NCBI RefSeq assembly: GCF_900129205.1
Contig: NZ_FQUK01000008.1
Coordinates: forward strand, 1-64,000
Direction of reading: 5' to 3'
Length of the DNA: 64,000 nt
DNA from: Thermomonas hydrothermalis
GTDB lineage: Bacteria; Pseudomonadota; Gammaproteobacteria; Xanthomonadales; Xanthomonadaceae
The stretch's first letter is position 1, and each line of letters begins with the position of its first letter. A program made the translations under genes and the position numbers. Of the stretch, positions 38,023 through 47,101 are shown piece by piece. The notes under the pieces were generated by a model, which made no database searches, had not been told where the DNA came from, and saw only the letters and a program-made list of their open reading frames with translations.

Positions 38023-39033
38023 TCAGTTGTCCAGGGGCAGCACCAGGCGTGCCACGTAGCGGCCCTGCTCGATCGCGGTGTCGAGCCGGCCGCGGTTGCC
38101 GGTCAGCGCTTCGATCCGCTGCCGGCTGGCGGCTTGGCCAAGGGCGTGGCCCTGTGTCTTGGCTCGGTCTGGCGGTAGGTCGTTGGTGATCGTGACTTCG
38201 ATCTGTCGGTCATTAGTGCGGACACGGATTTCCACCCGGCCGCCCTGGGGCAGCGGTTCGATGCCATGGCGGATCGCGTTTTCGGCCAGCGGCTGGATCG
38301 ACAGCGAGGGGACCTGCACGGTGGGCACCGGGTCGGGGACGTCCCAATCGAGCGTCAGCCGCGGTCCGAGCCGTAGGGCTTCGATGTCCAGGTAGCGGCG
38401 GGTCAGCGCCAGTTCCTCGGCCAATGGGATGCGTTGCGGGCCACGCAGCGCGCTGCGGAACAGATCGGCCAGATCCAGCAGCACCCGTTCGGCCACGTCT
38501 GGTTGTGCGTGCACCAGCGCGGCACCGGTGTTGAGTGTATTGAACAGAAAATGCGGCCGAATCCTGGCCTGCAGGGCTTCCAGCTCGCGCTGTTTGGCAT
38601 GCACAGCCAGGTGCCGTGCTTGCGCATAGTTGCGGTAGGCCAATAGCCCGACCAGCCCGACCACGGTCGCCAGCCCCATCTGGCGCAGCAGGAATGCCGC
38701 CTGCGTGCCGCTAGCGCTGTCGGTCATCTGCAGGATGTGCCAGGCGGCGGTTGCCACCAGCAGGCTCATCAACAGAAACAGTGCCAGACACACCCAGGCC
38801 AGCCGAAGTCCGGACAGGCGTGAGAGCGGCCGGCGCAGAAGAAAAAGCGCGCATAAGGTTGCAATCGTCACCCACTGGATTCCCAGTGAGGCCAGCCCGA
38901 AGTGCACCAGCCGGTTGTCGTCCTGCATGGGGGCCAAGGCCAGGATCGCCGCCAGCGCTTCGCCGCCCAGCAGCACTCCAAGCAGGGCGGTGGGGCGCCA
39001 GAGGGCGGCCAGTGGGTGGTGGGGTGCGTTCAC
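38023..39033 (-). CDS. LytS/AlgZ-type sensor histidine kinase without adjacent regulator
   Basis: A 336-aa inner-membrane kinase with four hydrophobic segments in the first 135 residues, then a His_kinase domain. The phospho-acceptor is H161 in RIRPHFLFNTLN, and the ATP-binding half has SIQPLAENAIRHGIEPLPQGG and QGHALGQAASRQRIEAL. This is the class that pairs with LytTR-type regulators such as AlgR. No such regulator is encoded beside it: the downstream gene is convergent ppnN and upstream is divergent rluF. Confidence 0.9.
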   Translation of the reverse strand: MNAPHHPLAALWRPTALLGVLLGGEALAAILALAPMQDDNRLVHFGLASLGIQWVTIATLCALFLLRRPLSRLSGLRLAWVCLALFLLMSLLVATAAWHILQMTDSASGTQAAFLLRQMGLATVVGLVGLLAYRNYAQARHLAVHAKQRELEALQARIRPHFLFNTLNTGAALVHAQPDVAERVLLDLADLFRSALRGPQRIPLAEELALTRRYLDIEALRLGPRLTLDWDVPDPVPTVQVPSLSIQPLAENAIRHGIEPLPQGGRVEIRVRTNDRQIEVTITNDLPPDRAKTQGHALGQAASRQRIEALTGNRGRLDTAIEQGRYVARLVLPLDN

Positions 39034-39136
39034 GGCATCATGTTGCAGAGACAGCGGGTTGGATCAGGGTAGCCGTGCGCATGAGTGCGCGCAAAACGGC
39101 ATGGCGTGATGGGGCAGCCGGTAGAATGCGTCCATC

Positions 39137-39853
39137 ATGCGCCTGAACCGACATATTGCAGACAGCGGCCACTGCTCGCGCCGCGAAGCCGATCGCCTGA
39201 TTGCCGAAGGCCGGGTCACCGTCAACGGGGTACGGGCCCGCATCGGCGCTGAAGTCGCCGAGGGGGATCGTGTTCAGATCGACGGCAGGCCACTGGCTGT
39301 GCGTACGGCGGCCAAAGGCAAGCGACGGCATGTGTACATCGCCCTGCACAAGCCGGTCGGGATCGTCTGTACCACCGAGTCCACGGTCAAGGACAACATC
39401 GTCGATTTCGTCGGTCATGAGCAGCGCATCTTCCCGATCGGGCGCCTGGACAAGGACTCCGAGGGGCTGATCCTGCTGACCAGCAACGGTGACATCGTCA
39501 ACCGCATCCTGCGCGCCGAGAACAAGCTGGAGAAGGAATATCTGGTGGCGGTGAACCACCCGGTGACCGACGAGTTCCTGCGTGGCATGGCCCGGGGCGG
39601 GGTGCCGGTGCATGGCGTGCCCACCTTGCCCTGTCGAACCGGGAAGCTGGGGCGCTATGGCTTTCGCATTGTCCTGGTGCAGGGGTTGAACCGGCAGATC
39701 CGGCTGATGGCGGCGCATTTCGGCTACCGGGTCAAGCAGCTGGTCCGGGTACGGATCGGCAATGTCCGGCTTGGACATCTCAAGCCCGGTCAGTGGCGCA
39801 ATCTGACCGATGCAGAGCTGCGCGGGCTGCTGCCGGAGCAGACCGACTGGTGA
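39137..39853 (+). CDS. rluF: 23S rRNA pseudouridine(2604) synthase RluF-like
   Basis: RsuA/RluF-family enzyme of 238 aa. An S4 RNA-binding domain opens the protein (MRLNRHIADSGHCSRREADRLI). The catalytic Asp is D105 in IGRLDKDSEGLILLT, and the conserved GLNRQIRLMAAHFGYRVKQLVR follows. The VKDNIVDFVGHEQRIFPIG segment favours RluF over RsuA/RluB/RluE. The start ATG at 39137 gives the family N-terminus. Confidence 0.92.
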   Translation: MRLNRHIADSGHCSRREADRLIAEGRVTVNGVRARIGAEVAEGDRVQIDGRPLAVRTAAKGKRRHVYIALHKPVGIVCTTESTVKDNIVDFVGHEQRIFPIGRLDKDSEGLILLTSNGDIVNRILRAENKLEKEYLVAVNHPVTDEFLRGMARGGVPVHGVPTLPCRTGKLGRYGFRIVLVQGLNRQIRLMAAHFGYRVKQLVRVRIGNVRLGHLKPGQWRNLTDAELRGLLPEQTDW

Positions 39854-40078
39854 GTGGCGCTGGGGTATCCGCAAAAAATTCTTGTGCCGGATACACACAT
39901 GACAGCAAAAACAGGGTAATGTGCGCTCACTGTTCCAAGCGGGATCACGGTACATCGTGACCCGATGCGGTAGATCCATCGCGATCCGCTACATCGTGTG
40001 CGTTGACCCTTGCTCGACAGTCGCGGCTGGTTTGCCTGCCGTGTTTTCATTTCCAACTGTTATTCAGGAGTTTGCAAC
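39854..40078 (+). promoter_or_regulatory. Long leader of the cold-shock gene
   Basis: This 225-nt non-coding stretch separates rluF from the cold-shock gene and is relatively A/T-rich against its surroundings, with A-rich tracts near 39872 and 39906. Long untranslated leaders are typical of cspA-type genes and control translation by temperature. I could not assign a confident promoter. CAGGAG lies 8-13 nt upstream of the ATG. Confidence 0.45.
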
Positions 40079-40288
40079 ATGTCGGATCGTCAGACCGGTA
40101 CCGTTAAGTGGTTCAACGATGCCAAGGGCTTTGGCTTCATCACCCCGGAGTCGGGCCCGGACGTTTTCGTCCACTTCCGCTCGATCGTGGGCACGGGCTT
40201 TAAGTCCCTGCAGGAAGGCCAGAAGGTCTCCTTCAAGGTGGTGCAGGGCCAGAAGGGCCTGCAGGCCGACGAAGTACAGGCGCTGTAA
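40079..40288 (+). CDS. csp: Cold-shock domain protein (CspA family)
   Basis: A 69-aa single-domain RNA-binding protein. It has RNP1 (KGFGFITP) and RNP2 (VFVHF), with the opening [12 protein letters not shown] standard for CspA. Complete. It is monocistronic, with a long leader and a terminator 25 nt after the stop. Whether it is cold-induced or constitutive cannot be told from the protein. Confidence 0.97.
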   Translation: MSDRQTGTVKWFNDAKGFGFITPESGPDVFVHFRSIVGTGFKSLQEGQKVSFKVVQGQKGLQADEVQAL

Positions 40289-40313
40289 GCCGCCGCACGC
40301 GCATCGCGCATCC

Positions 40314-40343
40314 GAAGAAGCCCGGCCCAGGCCGGGCTTCTTC
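40314..40343 (+). terminator. Terminator hairpin after the cold-shock gene
   Basis: A perfect 13-bp stem (40314-40326 with 40331-40343) with loop CCAG. The 3' arm ends in CTTCTTC and is followed by TTT a few bases later, so the T-tract is partly within the stem. Confidence 0.8.
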
Positions 40344-40444
40344 CGTTTGGGGGCATGTCAAAATGATGCCGCCGGCAGCGCTGCCGGTGTCTTCAGCCGA
40401 CTCAGCCTGTTGTGTCCATGTCGTTACCTGTTGCCGATCACCTG

Positions 40445-41278
40445 ATGCCTCGCCTGTTGGCCATCTGCGTTGCTCTGACGGTCGTCGCAGGTTGCCAGCA
40501 GAATCAGCCGGTTGCCCAGGACGACGAGGTCGCGCATCCGCTGGCCAATGCCAGTGCGCAGGCAGCCGGCTTGCACGATGTCATCGAAACCACACCGGCG
40601 TACCTGATCGGGATCAGCTATCCGCAGGCAGCGGCCAAGTATCCGCCTCTGGCCGATGCCCTGCAGGCGTATGCCGCCGCGTGCCGGGAGCGGTTGATGC
40701 GGGCGGTGCAGGCGTTGCAGGGGCGCAAGCCGGCGATGCCATACGACCTCAGCCTGCAGTTCAGCATGGTGGCGGAAACCCCGCGGCTGGTGGCGGTGGC
40801 GGCCAGCGGCAGCAGCTATCTGGGGGGCGCCCATGGCGAGCCGCTGGAGCAGCGGTTCGTCTGGCTGGTGGCACAGCAGCAGATGCTGGCAGCCGAGCAG
40901 TTGATCCCGGATGCGCAAGGGTGGCGGCCGGTCTCGGACTACGTGCGTGGCGTGTTGCGCGACCGAATGGAGCAGAGTCTGGATGAGGCGGGCGTGCAGG
41001 GAGAAGCGCGGGAGGCGGCGCGACGCCTGCGGATGGCGATGATCGAGCAGGGGACCCAGCCCGATGCCCGCCATTTCGCGCTGTTTGAGCCGGTGATCAA
41101 TGCCGATGGCAGCATTCGCGCAATACGCTTCGTGTTTCCGCCGTACCAGGTGGGTCCGTATGCCGACGGCACCCAGACCGTGGACGTGCCAGCGCGGATG
41201 TTGCTGCCGAATGTTGCGCCCGCCTACCGCGCGCTGTTTGGTCCTGCGCCGCGAACGCGCTCGCAAGGGTCAGGTTGA
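40445..41278 (+). CDS. Predicted lipoprotein, DUF3298/RsiV-like
   Basis: A 277-aa predicted lipoprotein. From the ATG at 40445 a short signal sequence leads to a lipobox ending at Cys 17 (LTVVAGC); ATGs at 40412 and 40418 would lengthen the signal. The folded part resembles DUF4163/DUF3298 proteins (RsiV-like): ISYPQAAAKYPPLADAL in the first half, ASGSSYLGGAHGEP before the second, and VFPPYQVGPYADGTQTVDVP near the end. Such domains bind lysozyme in RsiV; here the role is unknown. Confidence 0.85.
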   Translation: MPRLLAICVALTVVAGCQQNQPVAQDDEVAHPLANASAQAAGLHDVIETTPAYLIGISYPQAAAKYPPLADALQAYAAACRERLMRAVQALQGRKPAMPYDLSLQFSMVAETPRLVAVAASGSSYLGGAHGEPLEQRFVWLVAQQQMLAAEQLIPDAQGWRPVSDYVRGVLRDRMEQSLDEAGVQGEAREAARRLRMAMIEQGTQPDARHFALFEPVINADGSIRAIRFVFPPYQVGPYADGTQTVDVPARMLLPNVAPAYRALFGPAPRTRSQGSG

Positions 41279-41296
41279 TTGCATCTGCCCCAATAC

Positions 41297-41324
41297 ACAC
41301 ACGCCGCCCGAAGGCGGCGTGTGT
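41297..41324. terminator. Hairpin between convergent lipoprotein and dcp genes
   Basis: A perfect 12-bp stem (41297-41308 with 41313-41324) with loop CGAA, 19 nt after the lipoprotein stop and 27 nt from the end of dcp. No T-run follows on either side, so it could be a weak bidirectional terminator or an mRNA-stabilising end. Confidence 0.55.
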
Positions 41325-41350
41325 GGAGGCGAAGCGTCCTAGGCCGTCTG

Positions 41351-43549
41351 TCAGTGACTGTCCAGACCGCGCTGCTCGAGCAGGGGTTCGATCGCAGGCT
41401 CGTAGCCGGCCAGGTTGGGGAACAGCCGGTCGGGTGCGATCTCGCCGCCGGGTGCCAGCACCTTGGCGCGGACCTGGTCGCCGTTTTCGCGGGTCAGGCC
41501 GCCGTGATCGCGGATCCACTTCGAGGTGTTGGCGGCCAGCACTTCCGACCAGATGTAAGCGTAATAGCCGGCCGCGTAGCCTCCCATGATGTGGCTGAAA
41601 TAAGGCGTGCGGTAGCGCGGCGGCACCGGGGCATAGTCAAAGCCATCGGCCTTCAGTGCCTGTGCTTCGAACGCCATCACGTCCTTGCCGTCCGGGATCT
41701 GTTCCAGTGGCAGCTGGTGCCAGCGCTGGTCCAGCATCGCCGCTTCCAGGTACTCGGTAGTGGCAAAGCCCTGGTTGAACTTCGATGCCGCGATTACCTT
41801 GTCCAGCAGCGCCTTGGGCATTGGCTCGCCGGTCTGGTAGTGCTTGGCGTAATGGGCCAGCACCTCCGGCCAGTCGGCCCACATTTCGTTGACCTGGGAC
41901 GGGTACTCGACGAAGTCACGCGGGACGTTCATCGAGAAATACGGGTAGCGCACGTCCTGGAAGAAACCGTGCAGAGCGTGGCCGAACTCGTGGAAGGCGG
42001 TGGTGACTTCATCCCAGGTCAGCAGGGTGGGCTTGCCAGGGGCGGGTTTGGGGATGTTGAGGTGGTTGGCCACCACCGGCTGCTCGCCCAGCAGTTTGTT
42101 CTGGGCCACGTAGGTGTTCATCCAGGCACCGCCGCGCTTGGAGGCGCGGGCATACGGGTCCCAGATGAAGATGGCCAGCGGTTTGCCGTCGCGGTCGAAC
42201 ACCTCGTAGGTCCAGGTGTCGGGGTGGTACTTGGGCAGGTCGGTGCGTTCCTTGAAGGTCAGGCCATACAGGCGGTTAGCGGCATAGAACACGCCGTTTT
42301 CCAGCACGTTGCGCATCTCGAAATACGGCTTGAGCTGGCTTTCATCAAAGCTGAACTTCGCTTTGCGCACCTTCTCGCTGTAGTACGCCCAGTCCCAGGG
42401 CTGCAGGGTGAAGCTCGGCTGGCCCTTGGCGTTCTGTTCGGCGTCGATCATCGCCTGCAGGTCGGCACCTTCGCGGCGGGCATTGGCCACCGCCTTGGGC
42501 GCCAGCTGGCGCAGCATGGCGTTGACGTTGTCCTGGTTGCGGGCAGTTTCATCGGCCAGCACATAGTTGGCGTAGGTGTCGTAGCCGAGCAGGCGCGCGC
42601 GTTCGGCACGCAGCTTGAGCACCTGCGCGATCACCCCGGTGTTGTCCCACTGGTTGCCGCGGCTGCCGCGCGCCACCGAGGCTTCGTGAATGCGCTGACG
42701 CAGGGCGCGGTCTTCCAGCTGGGCCAGCACCGGCTGGCCGGTGGTGTTGACCAGGGCGATCACATATTTGCCCGGCAGATTGCGGGCTTTGGCCGCTTCC
42801 TCGGCGGCTGCGATCTGTTCGTCACGCAGACCGGCCAGCTGGGCGCGGTCGTCCACCACCACGGCGGACGCATTCACCTCAGCCAGCACGTTCTGGTCGA
42901 AGCGGGTGTTGAGCTGGGCCAGCTCAGTATTGATGGCACGGATACGCGCCTTCTGGGTTTCGTCCAAAGCGGCACCAGCGCGCACGAAGTCCTGGTAGCG
43001 CTTTTCCAGGAGGCGCCGATCCACCGGATCCAGACCAAGCTGGTCACGCTGTTCGTACAGCGCCTTGATTCGGGCGAACAGCTTGGGGTTCAGCGCGATG
43101 GCGTCAGCGTGCGCGGAGAACTTCGGCGCGTATTCGGTTTCCAGCTTTTCCCGGGCCGGGTTCTTGTCGGTGGCGACCAGGTTGAAGAACACGCTGGTTG
43201 CGCGGTTGAGCACCTGGCCGGTCTTTTCCATCGCGACGATGGTGTTTTCGAAGGTGGGCGGTGCAGGGTTGTTGGCGATCGCCTCGATCTCGCGCAGCTG
43301 GATGGCCATGCCGGCGTCGAAGGCCGGGGCGAAGTCGCTGTCTTTGATCTTGTCGAACTGCGGATAGTGCATCGGCAGCGGGCTGGGGGCGGCGAACGGG
43401 CCGCTGTAGGCAGTGGCAGCCATCGGGGCCTCCTGGCGCGTGGACGTCGATTTCTTGGCGTGCGGCTTGGCGGCGTGGACAGGGTGGGCGTAGCCGGTCA
43501 AGGCAGTGGCAACGGCCAATACGAGTGCGCAGGTGATCGGACGGGACAT
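41351..43549 (-). CDS. dcp: M3-family peptidyl-dipeptidase (Dcp-like), exported
   Basis: A 732-aa zinc peptidase. A signal peptide (1-27, ending PVHA) suggests periplasmic location. The zinc site is H520-E-F-G-H524 in TAFHEFGHALHGFF, and the downstream FVEYPSQVNEMWADWPEVL supplies the remaining ligand. The start at 43549 has AGGAA about 9 nt upstream; the open frame continues far upstream but overlaps gpx and is not real. Divergent from gpx. Adds to the peptide-degrading repertoire of the window. Confidence 0.94.
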   Translation of the reverse strand: MSRPITCALVLAVATALTGYAHPVHAAKPHAKKSTSTRQEAPMAATAYSGPFAAPSPLPMHYPQFDKIKDSDFAPAFDAGMAIQLREIEAIANNPAPPTFENTIVAMEKTGQVLNRATSVFFNLVATDKNPAREKLETEYAPKFSAHADAIALNPKLFARIKALYEQRDQLGLDPVDRRLLEKRYQDFVRAGAALDETQKARIRAINTELAQLNTRFDQNVLAEVNASAVVVDDRAQLAGLRDEQIAAAEEAAKARNLPGKYVIALVNTTGQPVLAQLEDRALRQRIHEASVARGSRGNQWDNTGVIAQVLKLRAERARLLGYDTYANYVLADETARNQDNVNAMLRQLAPKAVANARREGADLQAMIDAEQNAKGQPSFTLQPWDWAYYSEKVRKAKFSFDESQLKPYFEMRNVLENGVFYAANRLYGLTFKERTDLPKYHPDTWTYEVFDRDGKPLAIFIWDPYARASKRGGAWMNTYVAQNKLLGEQPVVANHLNIPKPAPGKPTLLTWDEVTTAFHEFGHALHGFFQDVRYPYFSMNVPRDFVEYPSQVNEMWADWPEVLAHYAKHYQTGEPMPKALLDKVIAASKFNQGFATTEYLEAAMLDQRWHQLPLEQIPDGKDVMAFEAQALKADGFDYAPVPPRYRTPYFSHIMGGYAAGYYAYIWSEVLAANTSKWIRDHGGLTRENGDQVRAKVLAPGGEIAPDRLFPNLAGYEPAIEPLLEQRGLDSH

Positions 43550-43675
43550 GTAGGTTCCTGCATGAACGATGGAAGCCGCCATTCTAGACGATGCCGGTGT
43601 GTCCCGGCCGGGGGCTGTCATTGGCCGGAAAATATGCGCACAATGCTGGCAGGGGTCACACACAGGAGTCGGGTC

Positions 43676-44155
43676 ATGCCGACCGCGTTCGATTTTTCCG
43701 CCGTCGATCTGGACGGCAAGGTGCAGCCGTTGTCGCAGTGGCGTGGCAAGGTGCTGCTGATCGTCAACACCGCCAGCAAGTGCGGCTTCACCCCGCAATA
43801 CCAGGGGTTGGAGGCGCTGTGGCGCAAGTACGGCCCGCAGGAGCTGGTGGTGCTGGGGTTCCCGTGCGATCAGTTCGGCCATCAGGAGCCGGGTGATGCC
43901 GAGGAGATCCGCAATTTCTGCACGTTGACCTATGACGTCACCTTCCCGATGTTTGCCAAGGTCGAGGTCAACGGCCCGAATGCCCACCCGCTCTGGGCCT
44001 GGCTGAAAACCCAGAAGGGCGGTCTGCTCGGGATCAATGCGATCAAGTGGAACTTCACCAAGTTCCTGGTTGGGCGTGACGGTCAGGTGATTTCGCGGCA
44101 TGCGCCCACCGAGGCGCCGGAGTCGCTGGCCTCCCGGATCGAGGCGGCCCTGTGA
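43676..44155 (+). CDS. gpx: Glutathione/thioredoxin peroxidase (GPx family)
   Basis: A 159-aa thiol peroxidase. The peroxidatic Cys is C36 in NTASKCGFTPQY; GFPCDQFGHQEPG and KWNFTKFLVGRDG supply the Gln, Trp and Asn of the tetrad. AGGAG lies upstream of the ATG at 43676. Its stop shares a base with the start of the following STAS-like gene. A separate promoter upstream is likely because dcp is divergent. Confidence 0.95.
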   Translation: MPTAFDFSAVDLDGKVQPLSQWRGKVLLIVNTASKCGFTPQYQGLEALWRKYGPQELVVLGFPCDQFGHQEPGDAEEIRNFCTLTYDVTFPMFAKVEVNGPNAHPLWAWLKTQKGGLLGINAIKWNFTKFLVGRDGQVISRHAPTEAPESLASRIEAAL

Positions 44156-44565
44156 TGCGGGCCTGGAATGAGCAAGGTGATCGCTACCGCCTGCTGTTTG
44201 AGTTCCAGCCGCCCCTGTTGAGCGTGCGGCTGCAGGGGCAGGTGGGGCCGGAGGAGAATCTGGCGGTCACCACCGAGTACTGGCGCAAGATCGCCCGCGC
44301 CGTCACCGAGGCTGGGGCCGCCCAGCTGCTGGTGCTGGACGAAATGCCGGGCGAAGTCATGACCGATGCCGAGCTGGAACGGTTTTTCGACAGCCTGGCC
44401 GGGCTTGGGTTGGAAAACGTCCAGATCGCCTATGTCGAGGCCCGGGTGGACCAGATCCCGCGGATCGAATACGCGCAGGTGCTGGCGCAGGAGCGCGGTT
44501 ACCGGGTGCGTACCTTTGGCACCGAGGCCGAGGCCATGCTCTGGTTGCGGTACGGGCAGGTGTGA
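44155..44565 (+). CDS. STAS-like small protein A, coupled to gpx
   Basis: A 136-aa soluble alpha/beta protein with no signal. It alternates predicted strands and helices in a STAS/SpoIIAA-like order: LLSVRLQGQVG, a helix with EYWRKIARAVTEAG, the strand AAQLLVLDEM, and a C-terminal VRTFGTEAEAMLWLRYGQ. It is clearly paralogous to the protein that overlaps fumarase at 47098-47493; both end in WL-YGQ and share the YW, EY and ERG positions. Start ATG overlaps the gpx stop by one base, indicating coupled translation. Function unknown. Confidence 0.82.
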   Translation: MRAWNEQGDRYRLLFEFQPPLLSVRLQGQVGPEENLAVTTEYWRKIARAVTEAGAAQLLVLDEMPGEVMTDAELERFFDSLAGLGLENVQIAYVEARVDQIPRIEYAQVLAQERGYRVRTFGTEAEAMLWLRYGQV

Positions 44566-44639
44566 GCGCAGGCCGGGTGCGGCGTGCTCGAAACTATTTT
44601 GAGCGGCAGGCGTGGCCGTGTGTTCGGGCGGCGCCGGTG

Positions 44640-45434
44640 TCACTTCTCCACGAACGCGCGTTCGAATACGTATTCGCCGGGGCTGCCGATGCGTGGCGAA
44701 GCGGTGAAACCGCGCCGGTCGAGGATGGCACGGAAGTCGGCCAGCATCTGCGGGCTGCCGCATAGCATGGCGCGATCATGGGCTGGATCCAGGGCTGGCA
44801 GGCCAAGATCGGCGGTGATTCGCCCGCTGTCGAGCAGGTCGGTGATTCGGCCGCGCTGCAGCCGGCCGTGCCAGTAGAAGTCCTCGCGGCTGACGGCCGG
44901 GTAGTACAGCAGCTGGGCGCGGATCTGCTCACCCAGGTATTCATGGCATTGCAGCCCGCGGGTGAGGTAGTCGCGGTAGGCCAGATCCTGTTCGGTCCGC
45001 ACCCCGTGCACCACGATCACCTTCTCGAAGCGCTCATAGGTCTGCGGGTCCTTGATGATGGACAGCCAGGGCGCAAGCCCGGTGCCGGTGCCCAGCAGAT
45101 ACAGATTGCGGCCCGGGTGCAGGTCGGAGATCAGCAGGGTGCCGGTCGGCTTGCGGCTGATCAGTAAGGTGTCGCCGGGCTTGATGTGCTGCAGGCGCGA
45201 GGTCAGCGGCCCGTTCGGCACCTTGATGCTGAAGAACTCTAGTTCCTCCTCCCAGTTGGCACTGGCGATGGAGTAGGCGCGCAGCAGCGGCCGGCCCTCG
45301 ACTTCTAGGCCGATCATCACGAACTGGCCGTTGTCGAAGCGAAAGCCGTCATCGCGGGTGGTGGTGAAGCTGAAATAGGCGTCGGTCCAGTGACGGACGT
45401 CGAGCACCGTTTCGGTCCCGAAGGGAGAGGCCAT
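44640..45434 (-). CDS. fpr: Ferredoxin/flavodoxin-NADP(+) reductase
   Basis: A 264-aa FAD protein moving electrons between NADPH and ferredoxin or flavodoxin. It has the FAD motif RAYSIAS, the NADP-binding GTGTGLAPWLSIIKD and the C-terminal CGSPQML segment, ending EYVFERAFVEK as in bacterial subclass I Fpr. Convergent with the STAS-like gene and divergent from fumarase. Confidence 0.96.
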   Translation of the reverse strand: MASPFGTETVLDVRHWTDAYFSFTTTRDDGFRFDNGQFVMIGLEVEGRPLLRAYSIASANWEEELEFFSIKVPNGPLTSRLQHIKPGDTLLISRKPTGTLLISDLHPGRNLYLLGTGTGLAPWLSIIKDPQTYERFEKVIVVHGVRTEQDLAYRDYLTRGLQCHEYLGEQIRAQLLYYPAVSREDFYWHGRLQRGRITDLLDSGRITADLGLPALDPAHDRAMLCGSPQMLADFRAILDRRGFTASPRIGSPGEYVFERAFVEK

Positions 45435-45580
45435 GGGTACGCTGGATGTGCGAAGTGGACGCGCATTTTACGATGCGGCGCAGCAACGGATTTGATCCAG
45501 GGCAAATCGGCGACCCGGATGGCATCGGCCAGTGGGTCAGGAGGGTAAAATTCCACGCTCTCCCATGCCGGTGATTTGCC

Positions 45581-47101
45581 GTGACCACCATCAAACAGGA
45601 CGATCTGATCCAGTCCATCGCGGACGCGCTGCAGTACATCAGCTACTACCACCCGGTTGACTACATCAAGAGTCTGGCCGCCGCCTATGAACGCGAGCAA
45701 TCGCCTGCGGCCCGCGATGCGATGGCGCAGATCCTCATCAATTCGCGCATGTGCGCGGAGGGCCACCGCCCGATCTGCCAGGACACCGGCATCGTCACCG
45801 TGTTCCTGAAGGTGGGCATGGACGTGCGCTGGGAGGGGTTCACCGGCTCGCTGGAGGACGCCGTCAACGAAGGCGTTCGCCGCGCCTACAACCACCCGGA
45901 CAACAAGCTCCGTGCCAGCGTGCTGGCCGACCCGGCTGGCAAGCGTCAGAACACGCGAGACAACACCCCGGCGGTGATCAACGTCTCGATCGTGCCCGGC
46001 GACAAGGTCGATGTGATCGTGGCGGCCAAGGGGGGCGGCAGCGAGGCCAAGAGCAAGTTCGTGATGCTCAATCCGTCCGACTCGATCGTCGATTGGGTGC
46101 TCAAGACCGTGCCCACCATGGGGGCCGGCTGGTGTCCGCCCGGGATGCTGGGGATCGGGATTGGCGGCACTGCGGAGAAAGCGATGCTGCTGGCCAAGGA
46201 AGCGCTGATGGAGCCGATCGACATCCAGGCATTGATGGCGCGTGGCCCGTCCAACCGGATCGAAGAGCTACGCATCGAGCTGTATGAAAAGGTCAATGCG
46301 CTCGGCATCGGCGCCCAGGGGCTGGGCGGGCTGACCACGGTGCTGGACGTCAAGATCAAGGATTATCCGACCCACGCCGCCAATCTGCCGGTGGCGATGA
46401 TCCCCAACTGTGCCGCCACCCGCCACGCCCATTTCACCTTGGACGGCTCCGGCCCGGTGGCGCTGGAACCGCCCGCGCTGGAGGACTGGCCAACGCTCAC
46501 CTACAGCCCGCAGAACGCACGCCGGGTGAATCTGGACACGGTGACCCGTGACGAGGTGGCGACCTGGACGCCCGGCGAGGTGCTGCTGTTGAGCGGCAAA
46601 CTGCTCACCGGCCGCGATGCGGCGCACAAGCGCATGGTGGACATGCTCGACCGCGGCGAGCCGTTGCCGGTGGATTTCAATGGTCGCTTCATCTACTACG
46701 TCGGTCCGGTCGATCCGGTGCGCGATGAAGTGGTGGGGCCGGCCGGCCCCACCACCGCCACCCGGATGGACAAGTTCACCCGGCAGATGCTGGCGCAGAC
46801 GGGGTTGCTGGGGATGATCGGCAAGGCCGAACGTGGCCCGGCGGCGATCGAGGCGATCCGCGACCACAAGGCGGTGTACCTGATGGCGGTGGGCGGTGCG
46901 GCCTACCTGGTTTCGAAAGCCATCCGGGCGGCGCGGGTGGTGGCCTTCGAGGATCTCGGCATGGAGGCGATCTACGAGTTCGAGGTCAAGGACATGCCGG
47001 TCACCGTGGCGGTGGACAGCAGGGGCACCTCGGTGCATCAGACCGGGCCGCGATTGTGGCGCGAGAAGATCGGTCGGATCCCGCTGGAGGTGCTGGCTTG
47101 A
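45581..47101 (+). CDS. fum: Class I fumarate hydratase (4Fe-4S)
   Basis: A 506-aa iron-sulfur fumarase interconverting fumarate and malate. The cluster cysteines lie in CQDTGI, NCAATRHAHF and possibly CPPGMLGIGIGG; the C-terminal beta-domain has the DRGEPLPVDFNGRFIYYVGP segment. Translation starts at GTG 45581 (MTTIKQDDL), with a TAAAAT -10 candidate at 45546-45551. The stop overlaps a TTG start of the second STAS-like gene. A 4Fe-4S enzyme of this type is oxidation-sensitive, and it sits beside gpx and fpr. Confidence 0.95.
   Translation: MTTIKQDDLIQSIADALQYISYYHPVDYIKSLAAAYEREQSPAARDAMAQILINSRMCAEGHRPICQDTGIVTVFLKVGMDVRWEGFTGSLEDAVNEGVRRAYNHPDNKLRASVLADPAGKRQNTRDNTPAVINVSIVPGDKVDVIVAAKGGGSEAKSKFVMLNPSDSIVDWVLKTVPTMGAGWCPPGMLGIGIGGTAEKAMLLAKEALMEPIDIQALMARGPSNRIEELRIELYEKVNALGIGAQGLGGLTTVLDVKIKDYPTHAANLPVAMIPNCAATRHAHFTLDGSGPVALEPPALEDWPTLTYSPQNARRVNLDTVTRDEVATWTPGEVLLLSGKLLTGRDAAHKRMVDMLDRGEPLPVDFNGRFIYYVGPVDPVRDEVVGPAGPTTATRMDKFTRQMLAQTGLLGMIGKAERGPAAIEAIRDHKAVYLMAVGGAAYLVSKAIRAARVVAFEDLGMEAIYEFEVKDMPVTVAVDSRGTSVHQTGPRLWREKIGRIPLEVLA

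Noticed and set aside
41279-43675. A long plus-strand frame continuing into gpx, suggesting a 958-aa fusion
   Set aside because: The first 800 codons are antisense to dcp. Gpx has its own ATG with an AGGAG site at 43676.
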